DNA from: Exiguobacterium artemiae 255-15 | Lineage (GTDB): Bacteria; Bacillota; Bacilli; Exiguobacteriales; Exiguobacteriaceae | Assembly: GCF_000019905.1 (NCBI RefSeq) | Contig: NC_010556.1 | Coordinates: 584,001-648,000 of the forward strand | DNA length: 64,000 nt | Reading direction: 5' to 3' | In this document: positions 52,389 to 60,593 of the stretch, one piece after another | How positions within the stretch are numbered: position 1 is the stretch's first letter | Layout of the letters: every line of letters begins with the position of its first letter | Notes under the pieces: generated by a model | Seen by the model: the letters and a program-made list of their open reading frames with translations, nothing else | The model's database searches: none | Told to the model about the DNA's origin: nothing | Made by a program: the position numbers and the translations under genes

Positions 52389-53012
52389 TTATTTTTGGAA
52401 TCGACGTTCGAGATCGGCGATCCGCGCATCGATATCATCTTCTGCGATCGGAGCTTCCTCTTCATTCGATTCAGGTTCTTCTGTTGTGAATGGATGTTGT
52501 TCTTGTTTAATAGTAGCATTTGGTTCGCGTTCTAGCACCTGGTTCATCTTTGATTTTAAATTTGATACGTTTTCCCGCATCATCCATTCATACCGTTTGT
52601 TTTGCAAGTCTTCAAGCTTCAGTTTCAATTCCAGTGCTTCCCGTTCGAGCTGATTCAATTCACGTTTCGTTTCAACGATCAGTTCTTCAAAGAAACGGAA
52701 TTGTTCCCCGTAATGTTTCGACTCGATGGCAGCCCGTTCTGCCAGTTCCTGTTCGCCTGCTTCTTTGGCGATTTCGACCTGTGCAAAACGTTTGTCCGCA
52801 AGTTCCTTCGCTTCATCCTGCTTTTGTGTTAATTCGGCGAGTAATGTCCGTTGACGTTCGAGTAAACGGTCGATTTCTTTTAAATCTGATTCGGTTGTCC
52901 GGATGTGACGGACGAGCTTTTTAGCGGGTGCTTCCCCTTGATCCGCTGCTTTCTTGACTTCTGTCATCATCTGATTCGCAAATTCGTTTAATTGATCAAA
53001 TACATTTTTCAT
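52389..53012 (-). CDS. liaH: LiaH, PspA/IM30-family protein
   Basis: 207 residues, almost entirely coiled coil (from KKLVRHIRTTESDLKEIDRLLE to LELKLKLEDLQNKRYEWM, about residues 30-165), followed by an acidic tail. PspA/LiaH proteins form large rings that support the membrane when the envelope is damaged. ATG at 53012 follows AAGGAGG by 8 nt; the TTG at 53015 is less likely. Lies 58 bp after liaI and 59 bp before liaF with no terminator seen. Confidence 0.85.
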   Translation of the reverse strand: MKNVFDQLNEFANQMMTEVKKAADQGEAPAKKLVRHIRTTESDLKEIDRLLERQRTLLAELTQKQDEAKELADKRFAQVEIAKEAGEQELAERAAIESKHYGEQFRFFEELIVETKRELNQLEREALELKLKLEDLQNKRYEWMMRENVSNLKSKMNQVLEREPNATIKQEQHPFTTEEPESNEEEAPIAEDDIDARIADLERRFQK

Positions 53013-53070
53013 CAAAAATTCCTCCTTGGATGTTGAATCTACGTAATATGTTTAAATAACACGGAATGAC

Positions 53071-53451
53071 TCAGTAACGGTTTTTATCGAGATCTTTCCA
53101 GTCAGCTTCAAAGTGTGCCGATGAGGTCTTGCGACGACGGGCGAACAGTTGGTTTAAATCGACCCGTTGCATTTTCATACGCATGTATCCGATGTAAAGT
53201 GCCAGTGCGGCGGCGATTCCTAAAACGGCCCAAATGTTCGATAAGGCAAAACCGATGCCGATTGCTGCGAGCAGTCCAAATCCGATTTTCGCAAAAACAT
53301 TTGAGGTTTGGATAAACTTACTGATGGCATAAAAAGCGAGCAGTGCACCGAGCCCGAGTCCGATCATATGCGGTAATGTACCGATGACGACAGCGAGAAG
53401 GGCGAGACCGGCAAGTGCCATCAAGACCTGTTTCCCTTTTGATTGCTTCAT
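53071..53451 (-). CDS. LiaI-like membrane protein
   Basis: 126 residues. Four hydrophobic helices in the first 95 residues (from VLMALAGLALLAVVIGTLPHMIGLGLGAL to VLGIAAALALYIGYM), then a basic cytosolic tail (QLFARRRKTSSAHFEADW). It occupies the position of liaI, first gene of the operon before liaH, and probably tethers LiaH to the membrane. Its C-terminal tail makes it longer than many LiaI proteins. ATG 53451 follows AAGGAGG by 7 nt. The identification rests mainly on position and membrane layout. Confidence 0.75.
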   Translation of the reverse strand: MKQSKGKQVLMALAGLALLAVVIGTLPHMIGLGLGALLAFYAISKFIQTSNVFAKIGFGLLAAIGIGFALSNIWAVLGIAAALALYIGYMRMKMQRVDLNQLFARRRKTSSAHFEADWKDLDKNRY

Positions 53452-53534
53452 GATGAAGCCTCCTTTTTCTTGATATTCTTATCTTAAGGGAAGAAGAGAA
53501 GAGGCACGACGCCCTTCGGACCGGAATCGTCTCC

Positions 53535-53558
53535 GACTTGAGGCGGAGTAGGGAAGTC
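53535..53558 (-). promoter_or_regulatory. Candidate LiaR operator before liaI
   Basis: GACTT at 53535-53539 and AAGTC at 53554-53558 form an inverted pair across 14 bp, inside a region with further repeats (CTCCG / CGGAG at 53531-53547). It lies 84-107 bp before liaI, a usual distance for a response-regulator site. Assigned by position only. Confidence 0.35.
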
Positions 53559-53638
53559 TGACCTTAACGATTCTGCTAGGTCGGTAAAATGAGATATGGT
53601 AAAATACGGCGATAAGAAACGAGAGGAGTGGTGTTTTT

Positions 53639-53704
53639 ATGTATGCAATCAGCCACATGAAAGAAAACCATATCGGAACACAGGGAGGGGTTTCCCTCCC
53701 TTAA
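53639..53704 (+). CDS. Possible leader peptide upstream of rsgA (21 codons)
   Basis: ATG at 53639 follows AGAGGAG by 10 nt and opens 21 codons ending at TAA 53702-53704. It lies 18 bp before the rsgA start. The peptide begins MYAISHMKENH and ends VSLP. Its last codons overlap a GC hairpin at 53683-53700 (GGGAGGG / CCCTCCC). A TGGTAAAAT extended -10 at about 53598-53606 is a plausible promoter. Not related to a known leader peptide; coding is uncertain. Confidence 0.4.
   Translation: MYAISHMKENHIGTQGGVSLP
53683..53700 (+). promoter_or_regulatory. GC hairpin before the rsgA ribosome site
   Basis: GGGAGGG-GTTT-CCCTCCC has seven pairs, six of them G-C, with a 4-nt loop. There is no T-run after it, so it is not a terminator. 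It ends 7 nt before the AGAGGAGG of rsgA and could affect initiation or mRNA stability. Confidence 0.55.
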
Positions 53705-53722
53705 ATCAGAGGAGGAAACCAT

Positions 53723-54772
53723 TTGAACGAATGGGGTAAAGTACCGGCGTATGAGACCGGAACAAATGAACAGTTAGGCCGTGTAACGGCAGTCTTTCAA
53801 AAACAGTACCGTGTGATGACGACTGACGGGGAAACGCTAAGTGAATTATCCGGAAAGCTGCGGTTTGAAGCGTTAACGAAAGCTGAACTGCCGGCCGTCG
53901 GGGACTGGGTGATTCAGAGCGGACGAGAAGCCGGTAAGGGACGAATCGAACGTGTTTTGCCGCGGAGTACGCAATTTTCCAGAAAAGCAGCCGGAACGGA
54001 AACCGAGGAACAGGTGATTTGCGCGAATGTCGATATTGCATTACTCGTCATGGCATTCGGGCACGATTTTAACGTTCGTCGCCTGGAACGCTATTTGACG
54101 GTCGCATGGGAAGCAGGCGCCACACCCGTGATCGTCTTAACGAAAAAGAGTCTGACAGCGTCCGCTGACGAATTCCTGTCCGAGGTGGAGGCAGTTGCCT
54201 TTGGGACACCGTATTTTGCTGTCGACTCGCTGACCGGAGAAGGATTAGATGATTTACGTGAAGCATTGCGACCAAACGAGACGATTGTTCTCGTCGGATC
54301 ATCCGGTGTCGGGAAGTCAACGCTCGTCAATGCGTTGGCGGAAGAACAGTTGATGGAAACGGGCGGTGTCCGCGAAGATGATGAACGGGGCCGGCATACG
54401 ACGACACACCGGGAGCTGAAACGGTTGTCGAGCGGATTGTTACTCGTTGATACACCGGGGATGCGGGAACTTGGACTATGGGACGGAACGGACGGATTGA
54501 CGTCCACCTTCTCGGATATCGAGGAGCTGGCGGAATCCTGCCGTTTCCGGGATTGTCAGCATGGCGAAGAACCGGGCTGTGCCGTCCAAGCGGCGCTGAC
54601 AGAAGGCACGCTGTCACATGAACGGTGGGGCAGCTTCCTGAAACTGAAGCACGAAGTTGCCTATGCAGAACGAAAGCAAAACGCAGTTCTTCAGGCGGAG
54701 GAAAAAGAAAAGTGGAAGAAGATTCACAAACAGGCACAGGCACGGACGAAATTAAAATATCAAAAGCGATGA
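53723..54772 (+). CDS. rsgA: Ribosome small-subunit biogenesis GTPase RsgA
   Basis: 349 residues. Late-stage 30S maturation GTPase. N-terminal OB domain (about 1-95), then a circularly permuted GTPase domain: TKKSLTA (G4) before the P-loop GSSGVGKSTLVNAL (G1), then RGRHTTTHRELKR (switch) and DTPGMRELGLWD (G3). The C-terminal zinc site is CRFRDCQHGEEPGC. TTG at 53723 follows AGAGGAGG by about 7 nt. Charged C-terminal tail. It is the larger RsgA-2-like type rather than the one found next to prkC. Confidence 0.92.
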   Translation: MNEWGKVPAYETGTNEQLGRVTAVFQKQYRVMTTDGETLSELSGKLRFEALTKAELPAVGDWVIQSGREAGKGRIERVLPRSTQFSRKAAGTETEEQVICANVDIALLVMAFGHDFNVRRLERYLTVAWEAGATPVIVLTKKSLTASADEFLSEVEAVAFGTPYFAVDSLTGEGLDDLREALRPNETIVLVGSSGVGKSTLVNALAEEQLMETGGVREDDERGRHTTTHRELKRLSSGLLLVDTPGMRELGLWDGTDGLTSTFSDIEELAESCRFRDCQHGEEPGCAVQAALTEGTLSHERWGSFLKLKHEVAYAERKQNAVLQAEEKEKWKKIHKQAQARTKLKYQKR

Positions 54773-54783
54773 TGGAATGTAGT

Positions 54784-54838
54784 AATGAAACGAACGACGC
54801 CTTTCTGATAAATCAGAGAGGCGTCGTTCGTTTCATTG
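54784..54838. terminator. Long bidirectional terminator
   Basis: AATGAAACGAACGACGCCT pairs with AGGCGTCGTTCGTTTCATT over 19 positions around a loop containing CTGAT/ATCAG. It lies between convergent rsgA and the ABC-F gene. No long T-run, but the stem is very stable. Confidence 0.75.
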
Positions 54839-54847
54839 AATCAGCTG

Positions 54848-56518
54848 TTAATCAAAATAAATTGTTCCCGTCAAATCATCAAGACGCTTTAAATCGTGTT
54901 GAATGGCTTGAATGTCACTGGGCTGCTGTTCCCGCAATGGTTTCGTACCGATCGGATGAACGCTCGCATCCCCATCTAAAGTAATAGTCCGGTTCGAAAG
55001 ACGATTATTAAAATAACGATCATGCGAAACAAATAACAGTTCACCCGGAAAGACGTCAAGGGCGGCTTCAATTTGTTCACGGGTCGTCAAATCAAGATAG
55101 TTGGTCGGTTCATCCAAAATCAACAAACGGGCACCGGAAAAGTAAAGTCGTAAGAAAGCAATCCGGCATCGCTCTCCCATGCTGGCTTCAGCAATCGGTT
55201 TATACACCTGATCCCGGCGAAACAGAAAACACGCAAGCAGCGTCCGGGCATCGGTTTCGGAAATCGTCGTCTCCTGTAGTAACGCATCGAGCAGGGAACC
55301 GGAAACCGGTAAATTGGAAAGAGCCTGTGAAAAGTAGCCGACTGTCAGCGCGGGATGGCGCGTGATTGTTCCTTCCATCGGATCGAGCTCCCCTTGAATC
55401 AGCCGGAGCAGGGTCGTCTTGCCGGATCCGTTCCGGCCGATGACAGCAATCCGGTCGCCTTGTTGCATGGAAAAGGTCAGTTTTTTAAATAGCGTCCGAC
55501 CGTCATACGAAAAAGCGACTTTGTCTAATGTAAACAGTTGTTTGGCGGCAAAGGATGCTGCTTCGAATGCCACATGAACGGAGGCTGGATGTTCCGGTTT
55601 GGCGACCCGGTGATCGATTGTCTGTTCGAGTTGTTTTTCTTTTGCCTTAAATTTCTTGGCTTGTTTCGCTGCTTTTTTCTTGGCGTAAGGATCCCGTTCG
55701 CTGGCGTGAGCAACAGCCTGTTGATGCCAGTTTTGATACTGGGTGATCATCCGTTTGAGTTCCTTCCGTGTTTTTTCCTGCTTTTCATACTCGCGTTCCT
55801 GGGTCAGGCGTTCCTGTTCTTTTTGCTGACGATATGCTTGATAATTACCTTTGTAGCGTGTCGCTTGATGCGGTGTCAGTTCGATGACAGCATCGGCTGT
55901 TGCATCGATGAAAGCCCGCTCATGCGAGACATACAAAATAGTGATCGCTGTCTGATTGATCCAGTTGATCAACCAATCAAGCGTCTCCGAATCCAAATGA
56001 TTGGTCGGTTCATCGAGCAGAATGAAATCGGGTTGCTTGACCAACAGACAGGCCAGCTGAATCCGGGTCTGTTCACCGCCGCTGAGTGTGTCAAACGAAT
56101 GAAGCCAGACATGTTCAGGTAACTGGACTTCTTTTAAAGCCCGTGCCGCATCCGCCTCAAGAGAAAACGCATCGAGATCGAGTGCCGTTTGGTAGATTTC
56201 AAGTGAAGAGGCATGCAGCGCCGCTTCCCGCGCCTGATACCGGAGTCGGTCGGCTTGTTCGACGAGCCGGATGGCAGGTGCACTTGAGGTGAGATGCTGG
56301 GCGACGTGACCGATCGTCGTGTAGCCGCGGAAGATGTTTCCCTCCGTCGGTTGAAGCTGTTTTAAAATCAGCTGGAAGAGTGTCGTTTTACCGACACCAT
56401 TGGCACCGACTAAAGCAACATGTTCACCGGGACGGATCGAAAATGAAATGTGTTGAAACAGCGTCTGCTCTGGAAGATCAAAGCGGACATCATGAATGGA
56501 TAAGATTTCAGCAGGCAT
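54848..56518 (-). CDS. ABC-F family ribosome-protection ATPase (ARE ABC-F, Vga/Msr/VmlR-like)
   Basis: 556 residues, two ATPase domains without membrane segments. First: Walker A GANGVGKTTLFQL, signature LSGGEQTRIQLA, Walker B FILLDEPTNHLD. Between them is a long basic linker (YEKQEKTRKELKRMITQYQ to FKAKEKQLEQTIDHR) that in the family reaches the ribosomal peptidyl centre. Second: GRNGSGKTTLLRL, signature ASMGERCRI, LLILDEPTNYLD. Such proteins displace ribosome-bound antibiotics. ATG at 56518 follows AAAGGAG by 8 nt; the frame continues open through the leader to 56677. Leader control suggests resistance rather than a housekeeping Uup/EttA role. Confidence 0.85.
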   Translation of the reverse strand: MPAEILSIHDVRFDLPEQTLFQHISFSIRPGEHVALVGANGVGKTTLFQLILKQLQPTEGNIFRGYTTIGHVAQHLTSSAPAIRLVEQADRLRYQAREAALHASSLEIYQTALDLDAFSLEADAARALKEVQLPEHVWLHSFDTLSGGEQTRIQLACLLVKQPDFILLDEPTNHLDSETLDWLINWINQTAITILYVSHERAFIDATADAVIELTPHQATRYKGNYQAYRQQKEQERLTQEREYEKQEKTRKELKRMITQYQNWHQQAVAHASERDPYAKKKAAKQAKKFKAKEKQLEQTIDHRVAKPEHPASVHVAFEAASFAAKQLFTLDKVAFSYDGRTLFKKLTFSMQQGDRIAVIGRNGSGKTTLLRLIQGELDPMEGTITRHPALTVGYFSQALSNLPVSGSLLDALLQETTISETDARTLLACFLFRRDQVYKPIAEASMGERCRIAFLRLYFSGARLLILDEPTNYLDLTTREQIEAALDVFPGELLFVSHDRYFNNRLSNRTITLDGDASVHPIGTKPLREQQPSDIQAIQHDLKRLDDLTGTIYFD

Positions 56519-56565
56519 AGGTTCAGCTCCTTTGGGGTTCATTTCAAATTGTGATGAAATGAAAA

Positions 56566-56595
56566 CACACCATCCGAAAGCGAGCGGATGGTGTG
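56566..56595 (-). terminator. Attenuator-like hairpin in the ABC-F leader
   Basis: On the minus strand CACACCATCCG pairs perfectly with CGGATGGTGTG around CTCGCTTT and is followed by TTTTCATTTC. It lies 48 nt before the ABC-F start and inside an open frame that is continuous with the gene, as expected of a translation-sensitive attenuator. Confidence 0.7.
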
Positions 56596-56667
56596 CAGGA
56601 GTGCAAATCAAAGAAGGTATATCCCGCATGACGGAAATACCGAAAATGAGCAGACTCGTAGCGTCAG

Positions 56668-56709
56668 TCATCCGCAACTCATTGCGAAAGTGATGAATTC
56701 TTTCATCAT
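56668..56709 (-). CDS. Leader ORF 2 of the ABC-F gene (13 codons)
   Basis: Starts at the TAATG that overlaps the leader ORF 1 stop, encodes MMKEFITFAMSCG and ends TGA, where GGATGA overlaps an ATG at 56671. That ATG opens a frame continuous with the ABC-F gene. No ribosome site of its own, so it depends on ribosomes from leader ORF 1. Contains an internal hairpin CGCAA/TTGCG. Confidence 0.45.
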   Translation of the reverse strand: MMKEFITFAMSCG

Positions 56710-56735
56710 TAGACAGTAGCGAGTAAATGCTTCAT
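56709..56735 (-). CDS. Leader ORF 1 of the ABC-F gene (8 codons)
   Basis: AGGAGG lies 12 nt upstream of the ATG at 56735; the peptide is MKHLLATV, then TAA. Short hydrophobic leader peptides of this size precede many antibiotic-induced ribosome-protection and methylase genes. It overlaps leader ORF 2 by one base (TAATG). Confidence 0.5.
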   Translation of the reverse strand: MKHLLATV

Positions 56736-56772
56736 TTCGGTATTGTACCTCCTGTTCATAGACTATGTGTTC

Positions 56773-56801
56773 AATGTAGCAACTTGTCGTCAGCAAGACA
56801 A
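56773..56801 (-). promoter_or_regulatory. Promoter of the ABC-F gene
   Basis: Minus strand TTGTCT (56801-56796), 17-nt spacer, TACATT (56778-56773). The -35 lies inside the last codons of pflA. Transcription would start about 30 bp before leader ORF 1. Confidence 0.5.
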
Positions 56802-57518
56802 GTAAGAATCGAGCAATTCTTGAGCCGCAGCGGCTTCTTCCGGATTCGGTGGCAGAACATCCGCCAATGGATAGTCGAGACCGAGTGCTTCCCATTTGTA
56901 AACGCCAAGCTGGTGATAAGGGAGTACTTCGATCCGTTCGACATTACCGAGTGTCCGGATGAATTCGCCGGTCTGGCGCAGGAACGTCTCCGTCATCGTC
57001 AAACCGGGCACGAGAACGTGACGGATCCAGACGGGAATGTTCCGTTCTGCCAAGCGTTTGGCAAAGGCAAGTGTATTGGCATTACTGCGCCCCGTCAGAA
57101 TCCGGCAGGTCGCATCATCGATATGCTTAATGTCGAGTAACACGAGATCCGTGTAATCAAGAATCCGGTCGATATTTTTAGGAACGACCGAACCGGCTGT
57201 ATCGATGACGGTATGCATGCCTTTTTGTTTTGCTTCCCGAAGTGCCGCTTCCAAAAATTCCGGTTGGGCAAGGGGTTCTCCACCGGAAAATGTGATACCA
57301 CCGCCTGTTGCTTCGAAAAATGATCGGTAACTTTCCGCTTCTTCAATGATTTCCGTTGCCGAGACGGAACGACCACACCCGAATTCCCACGTATCCGCAT
57401 TGTGGCAGTATTGGCAACGTAAAGGACAGCCTTGTGTGAAGACGATGAAGCGAATACCCGGTCCGTCGACCGTGCCGCAGGATTCAACAGAATGAATCGT
57501 TCCGTGTGTCATAGCCAT
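56790..57518 (-). CDS. pflA: Pyruvate formate-lyase activating enzyme PflA
   Basis: Radical-SAM enzyme that installs the glycyl radical on PflB. 242 residues. Cluster motif CPLRCQYCHN (CxxxCxxC) near residues 31-38; FSGGEPLAQPEF is the SAM-binding GGE motif. DIKHIDDATCRILTGRSN and VLVPGLTM are typical of PflA. ATG at 57518 follows AAAGGAC; an ATG at 57512 is also possible. It lies 18 bp after pflB with no terminator between them, so both are co-transcribed. Confidence 0.95.
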   Translation of the reverse strand: MAMTHGTIHSVESCGTVDGPGIRFIVFTQGCPLRCQYCHNADTWEFGCGRSVSATEIIEEAESYRSFFEATGGGITFSGGEPLAQPEFLEAALREAKQKGMHTVIDTAGSVVPKNIDRILDYTDLVLLDIKHIDDATCRILTGRSNANTLAFAKRLAERNIPVWIRHVLVPGLTMTETFLRQTGEFIRTLGNVERIEVLPYHQLGVYKWEALGLDYPLADVLPPNPEEAAAAQELLDSYLSC

Positions 57519-57536
57519 TTCAGTCCTTTCTTTCAG

Positions 57537-59789
57537 TTAAAGTGCACCGTGGAATGTCCGGTTGATGACGTCGATTTGTTGTTCGCGGGTCAATTTGATG
57601 AAGTTGACGGCGTAACCGGAAACCCGGATGGTCAACTGGGGATAAAGTTCCGGATGTTCCATCGCGTCAAGCAACGTTTCCCGGTCAAAGACGTTGACGT
57701 TTAAGTGATGTCCTTTTGAAGTAGTTCCGCCCATATAGCCGTCGAGCAGTCCGACAGTGTTGCGGATTCGTGTCGGTTCGTCTTTCCCGAGGGCTTTCGG
57801 GACAATCGAGAACGTATAAGAGATGCCGTCGAGTGCATGTTCATATGGTAATTTGCCGACGGATGTCAACGCGGCGACAGCCCCTTTCGTATCGCGCCCG
57901 TGCATCGGATTAGCGCCTGGTGCGAACGGTTCACCGGCCCGTCGTCCGTCCGGTGTGTTACCGGTTTTTTTGCCGTAGACGACGTTCGAAGTAATCGTCA
58001 GGACAGATTGAGTCGGTAAAGCATCACGATACGTCGGATGTTTCCGGATTTTTTCCATGAACAGTTTGACGAGATCAACGGCCATCTGATCGACTCGTTC
58101 ATCGTTATTGCCGAATTTCGGGAAGTCGCCCTCGATTTTAAAATCAACCGCAATTCCGTCCGCATCGCGGATCGGGGAGACGGTAGCGTAACGGATCGCG
58201 GACAGGCTGTCAGCGACGACAGACAGACCGGCAATACCGCAAGCCATCGTCCGTAAGATTTCCGGATCGTGTAATGCCATTTCGAGACGTTCGTAACTGT
58301 ATTTATCATGCATGAAGTGAATAACATTCAGTGTATTGACATAAAGTTCCGCCAACCAGTCGAGCTGGCGGTCGTAAGCAGCCATGACCGTCTCATAATC
58401 CAGGACGTCATCGAGAATCAAGTCGGTCTTTGGAGCGACCTGTATTTTGAGTTTTTCATCCATACCGCCGTTTAACGTGTAGAGTAATGCTTTTGCGAGG
58501 TTCGCCCGTGCGCCGAAAAATTGCATCTGTTTCCCGATTTTCATGGCGGAAACACAACACGCGATGCCGTAATCATCGCCATAAACCGGCAGCATCAAAT
58601 CATCGTTCTCGTACTGAATCGAACTGGAGAGAATCGACATCTTGGCACAGAATTCTTTAAATCCGCGCGGCAGTTTTGTCGACCAAAGCACCGTCAGATT
58701 CGGTTCGGGAGCCGGACCGAGATTGACGAGTGTCTGCAGGAAGCGGAACGAACTTTTGGTGACGTTGGAGCGGCCGTCTTCACTCATTCCGCCGATCGAT
58801 TCCGTGACCCAGGTCGGATCGCCGGAGAATAGATCATTATAATCCGGGGTCCGGAGGAATTTGACGATGCGCAGTTTCATGACAAAATGATCGACGAGTT
58901 CCTGTGCCGTTTGTTCCGTCAAACGACCGGTCTGTAAATCCCGTTCAATGTAGATGTCAAGGAATGTCGAGACGCGACCGAGTGACATTGCGGCGCCGTT
59001 TTGCTCTTTAATGGCAGCGAGATAAGCCAGATACACCCACTGGAACGCTTCCTGTGCGGTTTCGGCCGGACGGGATAAATCACAGTCATACCGTTGTCCG
59101 AGTTCGGTCAGTTCCTGCAGCGCCCGGATTTGTTCGTTCATCTCTTCGCGGTCGCGAATCATCGATTCCGATAAGAAGCCGCCACGGTCCTGTAAATCCT
59201 GTTTTCGCTGTGCAATCAGGAAGGAGGTACCGTACAGGGCAACCCGTCGGTAGTCACCGATGATCCGCCCGCGTCCATATGCATCCGGAAGACCGGTGAT
59301 GATCCCGGCTTTACGGGCGGCACGCATTTCAGGAGTATAGGCATCAAATACACCTTGATTATGTGTTTTCCGGTATTCACTGAACGTTTTGGTGACGAGC
59401 GGGTCCGCTTGAAAACCATAAGCTTCTAAGGCATCATTGACCATCCGGATGCCGCCGTTCGGGTGAATCGACCGTTTGAACGGTTCGTCGGTTTGCAGAC
59501 CGACGATTTGTTCGAGCTCGCGGTTGAGATACCCCGGACCGTGTGACAGAATCGTTGAAGGTGTCGAGGCATCGACGGCATAGACCCCGCCGCGTAAACG
59601 TTCTTCACTTGTTAAATTCATGATTTGTTGCCACAGTGTTTCCGTAGCAACGGTAGGACCGGCGAGAAACTGATCGTCTCCCCGGTACTCTGTCCGGTTG
59701 CGGCGAATGAAATCAGCCACGTCAATCTGATTGTTCCACGCGCCTGTTTCGAATTGTTGCCATGCTGGCGTTTTTTCAAGTAACATCAT
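57537..59789 (-). CDS. pflB: Formate C-acetyltransferase (pyruvate formate-lyase) PflB
   Basis: Splits pyruvate to acetyl-CoA and formate under anaerobic conditions. About 750 residues. The catalytic Cys pair is in [13 protein letters not shown] (near residue 411), and the radical Gly is in [11 protein letters not shown] (about residue 725, 25 residues from the end), both intact. ATG at 59789 or 59786 follows AAAGGAG. Paired with pflA and preceded by FNR-like boxes. Formate can feed the formate-THF ligase at 28.2-29.9 kb. Confidence 0.96.
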   Translation of the reverse strand: MMLLEKTPAWQQFETGAWNNQIDVADFIRRNRTEYRGDDQFLAGPTVATETLWQQIMNLTSEERLRGGVYAVDASTPSTILSHGPGYLNRELEQIVGLQTDEPFKRSIHPNGGIRMVNDALEAYGFQADPLVTKTFSEYRKTHNQGVFDAYTPEMRAARKAGIITGLPDAYGRGRIIGDYRRVALYGTSFLIAQRKQDLQDRGGFLSESMIRDREEMNEQIRALQELTELGQRYDCDLSRPAETAQEAFQWVYLAYLAAIKEQNGAAMSLGRVSTFLDIYIERDLQTGRLTEQTAQELVDHFVMKLRIVKFLRTPDYNDLFSGDPTWVTESIGGMSEDGRSNVTKSSFRFLQTLVNLGPAPEPNLTVLWSTKLPRGFKEFCAKMSILSSSIQYENDDLMLPVYGDDYGIACCVSAMKIGKQMQFFGARANLAKALLYTLNGGMDEKLKIQVAPKTDLILDDVLDYETVMAAYDRQLDWLAELYVNTLNVIHFMHDKYSYERLEMALHDPEILRTMACGIAGLSVVADSLSAIRYATVSPIRDADGIAVDFKIEGDFPKFGNNDERVDQMAVDLVKLFMEKIRKHPTYRDALPTQSVLTITSNVVYGKKTGNTPDGRRAGEPFAPGANPMHGRDTKGAVAALTSVGKLPYEHALDGISYTFSIVPKALGKDEPTRIRNTVGLLDGYMGGTTSKGHHLNVNVFDRETLLDAMEHPELYPQLTIRVSGYAVNFIKLTREQQIDVINRTFHGAL

Positions 59790-59836
59790 GAACACTCCTT
59801 TGGTTGTAAGGTGAACAGTGCAAGATACATCCCTTA

Positions 59837-59852
59837 TGTGAATAGTGTAACA
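59837..59852 (-). promoter_or_regulatory. FNR-like box before pflB
   Basis: On the minus strand TGTTACACTATTCACA is TGTKA-N6-TCACA with one mismatch to the TGTGA-N6-TCACA palindrome. It is centred about 55 bp before the pflB start. The 344-bp stretch from 59790 to 60133 holds only this box, a second one at 60045 and the promoters of the divergent genes. Confidence 0.5.
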
Positions 59853-60044
59853 AACATAAAGCGGGAAGAGTTTTACATCCCGGTGAAAGCGTAAGAGACT
59901 TCAAAAACGTTGGTATAGAAGGAATTATTCAAATGTGTACCAGTAGTCGGAAGAGGGTCGAAAAACAGGAAAACGTCGAAATTCAGCCGTTTTTTCAAAT
60001 CTGTATCACTATTTTCATCCTGTTCTGAACAAGACAGTTTGAAT

Positions 60045-60060
60045 CGTGATAAAAGTCACA
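60045..60060 (+). promoter_or_regulatory. Second FNR-like box in the pflB-60134 interval
   Basis: CGTGATAAAAGTCACA is the FNR/CRP palindrome with one mismatch in the first position. It is 74 bp before the gene at 60134 and about 256 bp before pflB, so it more likely serves the 60134 gene or acts in concert with the pflB box. Confidence 0.5.
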
Positions 60061-60133
60061 CCGGGTTATCTTGTATTTTTATGACGTATCGTTGACAATG
60101 AAAAAGGGAATATAGACCGTGGAGGTGCATAAA

Positions 60134-60565
60134 ATGGATTTTTCAATGTTGGAAGACCGTGCCGATTATAGAGCAGGTGATTGGGTGACGTTAAAGGTAT
60201 CAACTGAGGGAACGCCGCGAACGGGTATGATTACGGAGTTTGAGGAAGACGGCTTTTGGATTCGTTTTGAAGATGACTTTGATTTTGAAGACTTCATCGG
60301 ATACAACGAAAAATACTTGGCGAAGCTGATCCGTCGTCCGAGTGATGTCCGGTCCGATTACCCGGTACTCAGTCAGTTTCCGAAACTGGCGGATGAACTT
60401 CAAGACCGGGTCATTCAAGGGTTCGATATTTTGACGGAAGAAATAAAGAGTGACCAGGAAGTGGTCTATCACATCCGGCTGATCGACGCCGGAAACGAAT
60501 ATACGCAAACGTTGCGCGGGACGCGTGACGAAACGAACGATCAATTTGAATATGTCACAGACTGA
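60134..60565 (+). CDS. Hypothetical acidic protein
   Basis: 143 residues, not recognised. ATG at 60134 follows GGAGG by 8 nt. The first half (YRAGDWVTLKVSTEGTPRTGMITEFEEDGFWIRFEDDFDFEDF) has the alternation of a small beta-barrel (SH3/KOW-like by eye), the second half is mixed. No Cys, signal or membrane segment. The DEAD-box helicase gene starts 29 bp after the stop, and the whole set 60134-62407 is probably one operon. Confidence 0.65.
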   Translation: MDFSMLEDRADYRAGDWVTLKVSTEGTPRTGMITEFEEDGFWIRFEDDFDFEDFIGYNEKYLAKLIRRPSDVRSDYPVLSQFPKLADELQDRVIQGFDILTEEIKSDQEVVYHIRLIDAGNEYTQTLRGTRDETNDQFEYVTD

Positions 60566-60593
60566 TGCAGAAGAGAGTAGGAGAATACACGTT

